Assembly (NCBI RefSeq): GCF_049747295.1
Contig: NZ_JBMHJM010000001.1
Location: forward strand, 4,836,001-4,900,000
Length of the DNA stretch: 64,000 nt
Direction of reading: 5' to 3'
Source: Afipia sp049747295
GTDB taxonomy: Bacteria > Pseudomonadota > Alphaproteobacteria > Rhizobiales > Xanthobacteraceae
Notes under the pieces: generated by a model
Told to the model about the DNA's origin: nothing
Databases searched by the model: none
The model's input: only the letters and a program-made list of their open reading frames with translations
Program-made: the position numbers and the translations under genes
Shown: positions 16,005-24,289 of the stretch, piece after piece
How the letters are laid out: each line of letters begins with the position of its first letter
Position numbering within the stretch: position 1 is the stretch's first letter

Positions 16005-17384
16005 TTACTTCGCGATGCGCAGCTTGTTCAGAGAGGCGCCAATCTCGTTGAATGCCGCGGCCATATCCGACGTGGAGGTCGACAGAAAGTATTTGCCGCC
16101 ATTGACGGCGCAGTCCTGCAAAACTTGAGACGTCTTGTCGTGGCCGGTGTTGACCTGAATGGTGTAGACCATCGTCGAACCGCCATTCCAAGCTTTAATA
16201 TTCTGGCAGAGCAGTTCCTGGCGATCGTCAATTCTCGACTGCGTGCTGTACCATCGGTCCTGCGTATTCATGCCGTCCGAGAGCAGGATAATCACATCGG
16301 TATATTTATAGTTTGAATCCTTCGCCGGCGCGGGAAACGGGACTGTTGCGTCCAATTGAAGACTCATCCACGCGTGGTGCAAGCCGATGGCCTGGTTGGT
16401 GTTTCCGTTCGCTTTCAGGTTGTTGATCTTGCCCTTGATGGTGGTGTCGTCTGTGGAATCGTCGGCCTCCTTCGTGGTGTAGAGCGAGATCATCGGCAGG
16501 AGCGACGACGAGCAATCGGTGTAGTTTTGAGCCATGTACAAAGTGCCGGGTGTTTTAATGTTCGGCGACGTGTTCAGGGCGTCGTAGTTTACGTTCGGAT
16601 CCTTGTCCCGGTCCCATACGCACCCTTTCCACTGGCTGACATTGTTAGCGACCCAGGTTTTTTTCGCATTCACACATGCGCTCTTCGTCTTGTACGACGG
16701 TGCGTTTTGGCAGCTGCCGTACGTGGTGTCCCAGTCGAGCCAGCTGGCGTTCTGATACGTTTTTCCGACGTTAACCATCACGTTGAAGGGAATAATGGAC
16801 AGATAAACGTCGTCTTTGCTTTTGGCGGTCGACTTCAGCGTATCGACCAATTGCTTGGCCGCCGTCTTCATCGCGTCAAGCTTGCCGTCATCGTTCATCG
16901 AGCCCGTGATATCCAGCCCCATGGCGACCCGCAGCCTGGTGTTGCCCCAAACCACCGTGGACGAACTTGAGAAGTCCATCTTGTTCATGTTGGCAAGCTT
17001 CATGAACTCGGTCGGTATCGAGCCTGTGCCGTCCACTACGAGTTTATAGCCATCGGTCGCGTTGTAGGTATAGGTCGTCTTGATGTCGATGTTCTGCGCT
17101 CCAGGGAAAGTGTAAAGCGCGTTGAAGTATTTTTTGGCGAGGGCTGATACGTCGGATGAGCTCTGACCGGTTATGGTTTTGGAAAGCATAAGGGCTGTGG
17201 AATCCAGCGCTTCCTGCATGGCAGTCCGCGCCGCATTGGCACGGGTGTAATCGATCGCGCCGCCGGCAAACAGCAGGAGCGGCACCATCGAAAAAGCAAA
17301 TATCACCGCGACGTTGCCGCCTTTGGCGCTGCGGAAATTTGCAGCGCGTCGCAGGATCCGATTCAAAAGCAATGCGTCACTCAT
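16005..17384 (-). CDS. TadG-like pilus-assembly protein with VWA domain
   Basis: 459 residues. FRSAKGGNVAVIFAFSMVPLLLFAGGAIDYTRA (about 18-50) is the TadE/TadG-type N-terminal processing and membrane segment. RVAMGLDITGSM starts a VWA domain with a D-x-T-G-S MIDAS variant, and VIILLSDGMNTQDRW provides its second metal loop. Between them lie several cysteines (GSCQNAPS, SACVNAK, KGCVWD) that could form disulfides outside the membrane. TadG proteins work with Tad/Flp pili at the cell surface, but no other tad gene is near, so this is an orphan copy. Codon use is visibly less G+C-rich than its neighbours, with many AAC/ACC and T-ending codons. Convergent with the phasin gene. Confidence 0.85.
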   Translation of the reverse strand: MSDALLLNRILRRAANFRSAKGGNVAVIFAFSMVPLLLFAGGAIDYTRANAARTAMQEALDSTALMLSKTITGQSSSDVSALAKKYFNALYTFPGAQNIDIKTTYTYNATDGYKLVVDGTGSIPTEFMKLANMNKMDFSSSSTVVWGNTRLRVAMGLDITGSMNDDGKLDAMKTAAKQLVDTLKSTAKSKDDVYLSIIPFNVMVNVGKTYQNASWLDWDTTYGSCQNAPSYKTKSACVNAKKTWVANNVSQWKGCVWDRDKDPNVNYDALNTSPNIKTPGTLYMAQNYTDCSSSLLPMISLYTTKEADDSTDDTTIKGKINNLKANGNTNQAIGLHHAWMSLQLDATVPFPAPAKDSNYKYTDVIILLSDGMNTQDRWYSTQSRIDDRQELLCQNIKAWNGGSTMVYTIQVNTGHDKTSQVLQDCAVNGGKYFLSTSTSDMAAAFNEIGASLNKLRIAK

Positions 17385-18038
17385 AGTTTCACCGGAGGAT
17401 GTGGTTCTGCCTCATGGCTAATGGGGAGGCATGAAGAGGTCGTAAAATGCGGTGATGAAACACGGGGGTGACGCTCGGCTCGGGCGCTGCAGGGCATGCA
17501 ATGCGGTTTCATCGTAAAGAAGACGTTGAGGGACTATTGTTAATTGTCCCAAATTCCGGGCGGCATGCGGGAGGCGTGTTGCGGGGAGCACAAGCGCGGC
17601 AAACTTGCCGAGAGCGCGGCATTTGGAAAGGTTTTGCGTCGGAACGGTGCGCGGCGGCTCGCGGCAAATTTCGCCAATTTTGCCGCCAATCTGGATAAAT
17701 TGCCCGGCATACGGCTCAATCCGGCCGCGGTCTGCCGAACGCGCTTAATGCAATCTGAACCAGATGAGGACGACTTCCGATCAATTGAACCGGCTCCGCT
17801 AACCAATAGGAGTAAGATGACCGCTCCTCAACACGCCGTTTTGGCACTTCGGTCATGCTTGCAGGCTGGGCGATAGCGACCCATATTGTGGAGGGTGACT
17901 TGGGGAGATTTGCCGCCCCGGTCATGCTTTTCCTGGGGAATTTTGACTTTCCAAGCCATGCTGAACGCGCATTTACAACTGGAACCGGTGGTGGCACCCC
18001 AAATGCCAGCCAGAAAACACGTGGAGTTCGCTCCGCGG
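17385..18038. other. 650-base divergent intergenic region between TadG-like gene and clpS
   Basis: No gene is supported; short frames on both strands lack ribosome-binding sites and family features. It holds a 21-base dyad (17530-17550) listed separately. The clpS frame is open upstream to 17886, with alternative ATGs at 17958 and 18003, but family alignments favour the start at 18039. Confidence 0.45.
17530..17550. promoter_or_regulatory. Dyad with GGGAC/GTCCC ends in the tadG-like/clpS intergenic region
   Basis: GGGAC (17530-17534) and GTCCC (17546-17550) bracket ATT and AAT inner matches in an 11-base AT-rich centre, giving eight of ten arm pairs. It resembles an operator. Neither the regulator nor which flanking gene it serves can be told. 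Confidence 0.3.
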
Positions 18039-18371
18039 ATGAGCAAGGACGATGATCGGTCCGATGGACCGCCCGGTCCCGGCACGTCGGTCATCACGAA
18101 AGTCAAGCCGAAGACGAAACGTCCGAACCTGTATCGCGTTTTGATTCTGAACGACGACTACACGCCGATGGAGTTCGTCGTTCATGTTTTAGAAAAGTTC
18201 TTCAATAAGGACATTGAAGCTGCGACCAAGATTATGTTGCATGTTCATCATCACGGGATCGGCGAGTGCGGGGTATTTACCTACGAGATCGCCGAGACCA
18301 AAGTTACGCAGGTCATGGATTTTGCGCGCAAGCACCAACATCCTTTGCAATGCGTGATGGAAAAGAAGTAA
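18039..18371 (+). CDS. clpS: ATP-dependent Clp protease adaptor ClpS
   Basis: 110 residues from ATG 18039 (MSKDDDRSDG). ClpS binds proteins with bulky N-terminal residues and hands them to ClpA for degradation (N-end rule). Core motifs are YRVLILNDDYTPMEFVV (substrate pocket Asn-Asp-Asp), VLEKFFNKD, MLHVHHHGIGECGVFTYEIAETK and the C-terminal HPLQCVMEK. The disordered N-terminal arm (GPGTSVITKVKPKTKRP) is typical of this group. clpA follows 141 bases downstream on the same strand. The upstream in-frame ATGs at 17958 and 18003 would extend the disordered arm and are not preferred. Confidence 0.95.
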   Translation: MSKDDDRSDGPPGPGTSVITKVKPKTKRPNLYRVLILNDDYTPMEFVVHVLEKFFNKDIEAATKIMLHVHHHGIGECGVFTYEIAETKVTQVMDFARKHQHPLQCVMEKK

Positions 18372-18512
18372 CCTCGTACGGGTGGGGAACCCGAACAGTC
18401 GTGTCAGGTGACAGTTGAAACGAGCGACGGATTGACTGGCCAGCAAAGCGACCCATCTAAGTTCTAGAGTTGAGTTCTAAAGTGAATTGGCGGGGGCCAT
18501 TAAGGGACGCGA

Positions 18513-20912
18513 ATGCCGACTTTTTCTCAGAGCCTTGAACAATCCCTGCACCGCGCACTTGCAATCGCAAATGAGCGTCATCATCAGTACGCGACACTGG
18601 AGCATCTCCTGCTGTCGCTGATTGATGACTCGGACGCAGCTGCGGTCATGCGTGCGTGCAGCGTTGATCTCGACAAGCTGCGCGGCAGTCTGGTCAACTA
18701 CCTCGAAACAGAATTTGAAAATCTCGTTGCGGACGGCTCGGATGATGCCAAGCCGACGGCTGGTTTCCAGCGCGTGGTGCAGCGTGCAGTGATCCATGTG
18801 CAGTCCTCGGGCCGCGAGGAAGTCACAGGTGCAAACGTGTTGATCGCGATCTTCGCGGAGCGCGAGAGCCATGCGGCTTACTTCCTGCAGGAGCAGGATA
18901 TGACCCGCTACGATGCGGTCAACTACATCAGCCATGGCATTGCCAAGCGTCCGGGTGTCTCCGAGGCGCGTCCGGTGCGTGGTGTCGATGAAGAAGCCGA
19001 TACCAAGGGCGGCGACGACTCCAAGAAGAAGGGGGAGGCGCTCGAGACCTATTGCGTCAACCTCAACAAGAAGGCGCGTGACGGCAAGATCGATCCGGTC
19101 ATCGGCCGCAACGCGGAAATCAACCGTGCCATCCAGGTGCTGTGCCGCCGTCAGAAGAACAATCCGTTGTTCGTCGGTGAAGCCGGCGTCGGCAAGACCG
19201 CAATCGCTGAGGGACTTGCCAAGCGCATCGTGGATAGCGATGTGCCGGAGGTGCTCTCTGCCGCGACGGTGTTCTCGCTCGACATGGGCACGCTGCTCGC
19301 GGGAACCCGCTATCGGGGCGATTTCGAAGAGCGCTTGAAGCAGGTCATCAAGGAACTGGAAGCGCATCCGAATGCGATCCTGTTTATCGATGAAATTCAC
19401 ACGGTGATCGGCGCGGGAGCGACCTCCGGCGGCGCGATGGATGCATCGAATTTGCTGAAGCCGGCTCTGGCTTCGGGCGGCATTCGCTGCATGGGCTCGA
19501 CCACCTACAAGGAATACCGCCAGCACTTTGAGAAGGATCGCGCGCTGGTGCGCCGGTTCCAGAAGATCGACGTCAACGAGCCGTCGGTGGAAGATGCGAT
19601 CGGTATCCTGAAGGGCCTCAAGCCGTACTTCGAGGACTATCACAAGCTGAAATACACCAACGACGCCATCGAGGCGGCGGTGAATTTGTCGGCGCGCTAC
19701 ATCCATGACCGCAAACTGCCGGACAAGGCGATCGACGTGATCGACGAATCCGGTGCGGCGCAGATGCTGGTGCCCGAGAACAAGCGCAAGAAGACCATCG
19801 GCATCAAGGAAATCGAGACCACCATTGCGACGATGGCGCGCATTCCGCCGAAGTCGGTGTCGAAGGACGATGCCGAGGTGCTGAAGCATCTCGAGACGAC
19901 GCTGAAGCGCACGGTGTTCGGGCAGGACAAGGCCATCGAGGCGTTATCGGCTTCGATCAAGCTTGCCCGCGCGGGCCTGCGTGAACCTGAGAAGCCGATC
20001 GGCTGCTACCTGTTCTCCGGTCCGACCGGCGTCGGCAAGACCGAGGTTGCCAAGCAGCTGGCCGCGTCGCTCGGTGTCGAACTCATCCGCTTCGACATGT
20101 CGGAGTACATGGAGCGTCACACGGTCTCGCGCCTGATCGGCGCACCTCCGGGCTATGTCGGCTTCGATCAGGGCGGCTTGCTCACGGACGGCGTGGACCA
20201 GCATCCGCACTCGGTCGTGCTGCTCGACGAAATCGAGAAGGCACACCCGGATCTTTACAATGTGCTGCTGCAGATCATGGATCACGGCAAGCTGACCGAC
20301 CACAACGGCAAGTCGGTCAACTTCCGTAACGTCATCCTGATCATGACCACCAACGCGGGTGCGGCTGATCTGGCTCGCCAGGCGTTCGGCTTCACGCGCT
20401 CGAAGCGGGAAGGCGACGATCACGAGGCGATCAATCGTCAGTTCGCGCCTGAGTTCCGCAACCGTCTCGATGCGATTGTATCGTTCGGTCATCTCAACAC
20501 CGATGTCATCGGCATGGTGGTCGAGAAGTTCGTGCTGCAGCTCGAGGCCCAGCTTGCGGATCGCGACGTGACGATCGAACTGTCGGAGCCTGCGAAGTCG
20601 TGGCTGATCAAGGAAGGCTACGACGAGCAGATGGGGGCGCGGCCGATGGCCCGTGTCATCCAGGAGCACATCAAGAAGCCGCTGGCCGACGAAGTGCTGT
20701 TCGGCAAGCTCAAGGGCGGCGGTCATGTTCGCGTCATCCTCGTCAAGGACGAGGCGGTTGCGGACAAGGAGAAGATCGGCTTCGAGTTCGTCGAGGGCCC
20801 GGTCACGCCGAAACCCGAGAAGCTGCCGGGCGCGCGCAAGCGTGCAGCCCCGCGCAAGCCGAAAGGGGACGATGGACCGAAAGGGCCGGCCAAGCCGCTC
20901 GCGAAGGTCTAA
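18513..20912 (+). CDS. clpA: ATP-dependent Clp protease ATP-binding subunit ClpA
   Basis: 799-residue AAA+ unfoldase that feeds substrates into ClpP. Residues 1-150 are the double Clp-N repeat that docks ClpS (FSQSLEQSLHRAL, YATLEHLLLSLID). The first ATPase module has GEAGVGKT near 222 and FIDEIHTVIGAG; the second has GPTGVGKTE near 503 and LLDEIEKAHPD, and carries an IGF-type ClpP loop region around FGFTRSKRE. The C-terminal tail is Lys/Pro-rich (KLPGARKRAAPRKPKG), longer than in E. coli, a common feature in Rhizobiales. Together with clpS upstream it forms a functional pair; clpP is elsewhere. It ends with a strong terminator. Confidence 0.97.
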   Translation: MPTFSQSLEQSLHRALAIANERHHQYATLEHLLLSLIDDSDAAAVMRACSVDLDKLRGSLVNYLETEFENLVADGSDDAKPTAGFQRVVQRAVIHVQSSGREEVTGANVLIAIFAERESHAAYFLQEQDMTRYDAVNYISHGIAKRPGVSEARPVRGVDEEADTKGGDDSKKKGEALETYCVNLNKKARDGKIDPVIGRNAEINRAIQVLCRRQKNNPLFVGEAGVGKTAIAEGLAKRIVDSDVPEVLSAATVFSLDMGTLLAGTRYRGDFEERLKQVIKELEAHPNAILFIDEIHTVIGAGATSGGAMDASNLLKPALASGGIRCMGSTTYKEYRQHFEKDRALVRRFQKIDVNEPSVEDAIGILKGLKPYFEDYHKLKYTNDAIEAAVNLSARYIHDRKLPDKAIDVIDESGAAQMLVPENKRKKTIGIKEIETTIATMARIPPKSVSKDDAEVLKHLETTLKRTVFGQDKAIEALSASIKLARAGLREPEKPIGCYLFSGPTGVGKTEVAKQLAASLGVELIRFDMSEYMERHTVSRLIGAPPGYVGFDQGGLLTDGVDQHPHSVVLLDEIEKAHPDLYNVLLQIMDHGKLTDHNGKSVNFRNVILIMTTNAGAADLARQAFGFTRSKREGDDHEAINRQFAPEFRNRLDAIVSFGHLNTDVIGMVVEKFVLQLEAQLADRDVTIELSEPAKSWLIKEGYDEQMGARPMARVIQEHIKKPLADEVLFGKLKGGGHVRVILVKDEAVADKEKIGFEFVEGPVTPKPEKLPGARKRAAPRKPKGDDGPKGPAKPLAKV

Positions 20913-20930
20913 GCGTCTCGTCTGGAAATC

Positions 20931-20965
20931 AAAAACCCGGCAATCGCAAGATTGCCGGGTTTTTT
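20931..20965 (+). terminator. Intrinsic terminator of clpA
   Basis: AAAACCCGGCAATC (20932-20945) pairs with GATTGCCGGGTTTT (20950-20963) around a GCAA tetraloop, followed by more T residues. Perfect 14-base stem, 18 bases after the stop codon. Confidence 0.95.
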
Positions 20966-20986
20966 GTTGGGGGATGCCAACAGAGA

Positions 20987-21337
20987 TCAAAGACGTTTGA
21001 GGGCCGTGACGATTGCGGCGAACTTCTCATTGATGAGATGAGAAGCGTGATGAGCCACGGTCACGGCGGCACCGGCAGCCAGTGCGGCAACGATCACGTA
21101 TTGCGCCGTGAGGAGTGCGATCAACGGTTTGATCACGCCGCGCGTGACGGGCCGGAAGCGGGCGGGCGCTTCTCGTTGCGCTTGAGGAGCAAGATCCCGC
21201 GTGATCTCGTTGATATCAGGCGCGGATACGTTGTCGGTTTCCACGTCTGCAGTTTCAGCCGGAGAGCGGCGATTCATATCCTCGTCGAAGAGAGCGTCGT
21301 GCTCCGCGTCGAGGACGATATTTGTCGGCAGGTACAT
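20987..21337 (-). CDS. Hypothetical protein with C-terminal membrane segment
   Basis: 116 residues if started at ATG 21337 (MYLPTNIVLDAEHD), which follows a CGGAC stretch. In-frame alternatives are ATG 21367 and ATG 21277 (MNRRSPAE), and I cannot decide between them from sequence alone. The N-terminal half is acidic and polar; PLIALLTAQYVIVAALAAGAAVTVA (about 76-100) is one membrane helix, and the tail HHASHLINEKFAAIVTALKRL is amphipathic. I recognise no family. It converges with clpA across a shared terminator, which could work in both directions. Probably real, based on protein-like composition and the membrane segment. Confidence 0.5.
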   Translation of the reverse strand: MYLPTNIVLDAEHDALFDEDMNRRSPAETADVETDNVSAPDINEITRDLAPQAQREAPARFRPVTRGVIKPLIALLTAQYVIVAALAAGAAVTVAHHASHLINEKFAAIVTALKRL

Positions 21338-21621
21338 CAGTCCGCTGGATACGATCACGAGACACAATCCGATGATTTACTAATCGCTAACCCTAGTGCG
21401 TTGGGTGGAACCGCGCCATGCGGCGTGATGGAAAGACATTTTTAAGGTAAACGCAGCCGGTGCGGCGGATGGACCGCCAAGGCGCTCGACCATTTGATCA
21501 GGACAGTCAACCACGCCTCACTGCCATCGGTACTTTAAGCCCGCCTGCGCGCTGCGGCCTTGTGCCTACACATTTGTCGCCAACTTCTGGGCTATAGAGG
21601 AGTGCAACACGGTGGTGTTCC
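21338..21621. other. Divergent intergenic region, nothing definite
   Basis: 284 bases between the hypothetical membrane protein and the lytic transglycosylase gene. A TATAGA box at 21592-21597 is a candidate -10 for the latter, but no -35 box lies at the right distance. No small gene or RNA fold seen. Confidence 0.35.
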
Positions 21622-22710
21622 ATGACCTGGCATGTGCGGCTTGCGGTTGTTGTGGCAATCGCGATGAGCGTTTCCATCGCGTGGGCTGACGACGACAAGC
21701 CCGCGACGGCACCAGTTGCGCCGCCGGCCGCGACATCGGATTCTTCCAAGCCTGCTGAAGTACCAAAGCCAGCGGATGAATCTCAGCCCGCAGAGGTATC
21801 CAAACCAGCAGCGTCCAAGCCCGCGTCGGATGGTCAATCAGCGCCTCAGTCCAAAACGCCCGCGGAAAGTGCGCCGGCGCCACCGCCCGCAAAAGATGCG
21901 AAGAACGTCGATACCCGCGAAGCCATGTGCCTGATGATCGAGTCGGCGGCTTCCGCGCACGGATTGCCGTTGGAGTTCTTTGCGCGCGTCATCTGGCAGG
22001 AGAGCCGATTTCAGCCCGATGCCGTCGGACCGATGACGCGCAACGGCCAGCGCGCGCAGGGCGTGGCGCAATTCATGCCCGGTACCGCGAGCGAACGGCG
22101 TTTGCTCGATCCATTCGACCCGGTGCAGGCGCTGCCGAAGTCAGCGGAGTTTCTCGCTGAGTTGAAGGAGCAGTTCGGCAATCTCGGGCTCGCTGCCGCG
22201 GCCTATAATGCCGGTCCCCGTCGTGTGCAGGAATGGATCGCGGGGACGGGATACATGCCCTCTGAGACGCGCAACTACGTCTATGCCATTACCGGATCGA
22301 CGGTGGAAGAATGGTCGGCGGCCGGCCGAAACGGGATTGCAAAAGAGCGTAAGCCCCCCGCGGGCTGTCGCGAGTTGATGGCCATGCTCAAGACCGCGCC
22401 AAACCCGTTCATTGCCGAGCTTGAACATCGTGTGGTGCTGGGCGCCGCCATGCCATGGGGCGTTCAGCTTGCGGCAGGCTTCTCGCGCGACAACGCGCTG
22501 GCGATGTACGCGCGATCGATGAAACATCTCAGCTCGATCATCGGCGATCGCGATCCGAGCCTCATCAGCTCGATCTTCCGCAGCCGCGGCACGCGGCCGT
22601 TCTACCAGGTGCGGATCGGAACAGATACGCGACCTGCCGCCAACGATCTCTGCAACCAGATCAGGCGGGCAGGGCAGGCCTGCATTGTCCTCAAAAACGG
22701 ACGCGGCTGA
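21622..22710 (+). CDS. Periplasmic lytic transglycosylase domain protein
   Basis: 362 residues. A signal peptide (residues 1-22, ending SIAWA) is followed by about 80 residues of Pro/Lys/Ala-rich linker with repeated KPA units. The SLT domain contains the catalytic Glu in VIWQESRFQPDA, then QGVAQFMPGTA and AAAAYNAGPRRV, the three hallmark motifs. Lytic transglycosylases cleave peptidoglycan glycan strands to 1,6-anhydro products. The C-terminal 100 residues (MPWGVQLAAGFSRDNALAMY, YQVRIGTDTRPAANDLCN) look like a divergent SPOR-type domain with a cysteine pair, which would direct it to septal glycan. The gene is monocistronic. Confidence 0.88.
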   Translation: MTWHVRLAVVVAIAMSVSIAWADDDKPATAPVAPPAATSDSSKPAEVPKPADESQPAEVSKPAASKPASDGQSAPQSKTPAESAPAPPPAKDAKNVDTREAMCLMIESAASAHGLPLEFFARVIWQESRFQPDAVGPMTRNGQRAQGVAQFMPGTASERRLLDPFDPVQALPKSAEFLAELKEQFGNLGLAAAAYNAGPRRVQEWIAGTGYMPSETRNYVYAITGSTVEEWSAAGRNGIAKERKPPAGCRELMAMLKTAPNPFIAELEHRVVLGAAMPWGVQLAAGFSRDNALAMYARSMKHLSSIIGDRDPSLISSIFRSRGTRPFYQVRIGTDTRPAANDLCNQIRRAGQACIVLKNGRG

Positions 22711-23171
22711 GCAGTCTGCTTTGAATTGCGCACGTTTCTCGCGCGAGGGTTAACGCGGGAGGTTTCATGCGGCATTTGAGAAAACCAATAAAATCAGGCA
22801 TTTCTTGCAGTCGGAAGCGGACTGTTATCGTCAATGAAGTCCTAATTCGATTGTGCCAATTCACCGCCGGATTTTCATTAAGTTTTACGTAACACTTTTC
22901 CAATCACCTGATCCGGCGACTGAATGGTTGAGATCATTCACGGTTGGAGCAGGGACATGACGTTCGTTTTTATCGGTTGCGGGCTGCTCGTGTTGTGCCT
23001 TTGCGCGACGATGTGCCCGTCGGCGCGTGAGCCATCCATTTGAATGTTTGGCGATTGCAGCTCTGCATTGGTCGGAGCCCTGCATCACGCAAATAGCGGC
23101 TCGCGTCCCTTGACGGCGAGGTAAAATCGGCCGCGTGATGGAATTCATTCGACTCACCGGTTTCTCTTTCC
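22711..23171. other. 460-base intergenic region with one possible small gene
   Basis: The first 240 bases are locally AT-rich (22785-22905) and may hold a promoter. A 28-codon hydrophobic, cysteine-rich frame at 22957-23043 is described separately. Nothing else is supported on either strand. Confidence 0.4.
22957..23043 (+). CDS. Possible 28-residue cysteine-rich membrane peptide
   Basis: ATG 22957 is preceded by AGCAGGGAC, a fair ribosome-binding site, and reads MTFVFIGCGLLVLCLCATMC followed by eight polar residues and a stop. One membrane-spanning helix with four cysteines. No family recognised. The length is too short for statistics; support comes only from the start context, the AT-rich upstream region and a protein that looks like the small single-span membrane peptides known in bacteria. 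Confidence 0.3.
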   Translation: MTFVFIGCGLLVLCLCATMCPSAREPSI

Positions 23172-23912
23172 TTGGCGCTTCCACCCCTCGATTCATCAGA
23201 TTGGCATAGCGGGTCCAGAGCATTCCTGCTCGGCGCACGCTCGGCGATGTCGTCGATTCTGGCGCTGGTCCTGTTCGGAACCTTCATCGGGATCGGTGCC
23301 TTTGCGCATGATTCCGGGTTCACACTGGGCTGGGTCGTCGCCAGTACGGTCCTGGTGTGGGCGGGACCGGCACAGGTCATCTTGATTTCCACCTCCCACG
23401 CGGGAGCCACGCTATTTGAGTCCGCGCTCGCGGTGACCTTGAGTGCGATCCGGCTGCTGCCGATGGTGGTATCGGTCCTGCCGATGCTGCGCTCGCCAAA
23501 GACGAAAATGCGCAATTTGATCCTGCCTGCGCATCTCGTGGCGGTCACCGTCTGGGTGGAAAGTTTTCGCCTTTTGCCGCATGTGCCGCGGGAACGCCGC
23601 ATCCTGTTCACCAATGGGCTTGGGTGCACGCTCGTTGCGCTGAGCGTGATCGCGACCGTGCTCGGCTATGGTCTGGCGGCGAACCTGCCGCCGATCCTGG
23701 CTGCCGCGGTGCTGGCACTGACGCCGCTGACGTTCCTGCTTTCGACCGCGCGCAACGCTCGCCAAACGGTGGACAAGCTCGCGCTCGCGCTCGGTCTTGC
23801 TCTCTATCCGCTGGTCTCGATGATGCAGACCGGTGTCGACATCCTGATTTCGGGGTTGGCTGCCGGCAGCATCGCCTTCGGCGTTCATCTGGTCCGGAAG
23901 CGCATCGCATGA
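23172..23912 (+). CDS. azlC: AzlC family branched-chain amino acid exporter, large subunit
   Basis: 246 residues from a TTG at 23172; the first ATG in frame (23247) would remove the conserved SGSRAFLLGARSA segment, and no ATG or GTG occurs between the upstream stop at 23136 and 23172. Hydrophobic helices cover most of the protein; GFTLGWVVASTVLVWAGPAQ is the conserved first repeat of the AzlC family. AzlC and AzlD together export branched-chain amino acids and analogues across the inner membrane. The stop codon overlaps the azlD start (ATGA), indicating translational coupling. Confidence 0.88.
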   Translation: MALPPLDSSDWHSGSRAFLLGARSAMSSILALVLFGTFIGIGAFAHDSGFTLGWVVASTVLVWAGPAQVILISTSHAGATLFESALAVTLSAIRLLPMVVSVLPMLRSPKTKMRNLILPAHLVAVTVWVESFRLLPHVPRERRILFTNGLGCTLVALSVIATVLGYGLAANLPPILAAAVLALTPLTFLLSTARNARQTVDKLALALGLALYPLVSMMQTGVDILISGLAAGSIAFGVHLVRKRIA

Positions 23913-24253
23913 GTGAGCTGTTTGGAAGCCCTCAGGCGATCGTGCTGCTGCTGGTGGCAGGCTTCCTGTCGAATGACATCTGGCGATTTTTGGGCTTGCT
24001 GATCGGCGGCGGGATCGATGAGAAGTCCGAACTTCTCGTCTGGGTGAGGGCGGTCGCCGCCGCCATTCTGGCGGGAGTCATTGCGCAGATCATGATCACT
24101 CCGCCCGGCGCACTGGCGAGCGTGCCGGGCAGTGTCCGTTTTGGCGCGATGGTCGTCGGCTTTGCGGCTTATCTGGTGGCGCGCAAATCGGTTTTCGCAG
24201 GCGTGGTCGCCGGCGAGATCGTCGTGCTTGCAGGAAAATGGTGGCTTGGTTAG
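23909..24253 (+). CDS. azlD: AzlD family branched-chain amino acid exporter, small subunit
   Basis: 114 residues, starting at ATG 23909 inside the azlC stop region. Three to four membrane helices are visible: AIVLLLVAGFLSNDIWRFLG, VRAVAAAILAGVIAQIMI, VRFGAMVVGFAAYLVA and FAGVVAGEIVVLAGKW. Length and hydrophobicity fit the AzlD family, the obligatory small partner of AzlC. The gene ends 36 bases before the TctC-type binding-protein gene, which may be in the same operon although the two systems are not known to work together. Confidence 0.85.
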   Translation: MSELFGSPQAIVLLLVAGFLSNDIWRFLGLLIGGGIDEKSELLVWVRAVAAAILAGVIAQIMITPPGALASVPGSVRFGAMVVGFAAYLVARKSVFAGVVAGEIVVLAGKWWLG

Positions 24254-24289
24254 CCTCTCTCCAACAAAATAAAAGTTCGGGAGAGACGC

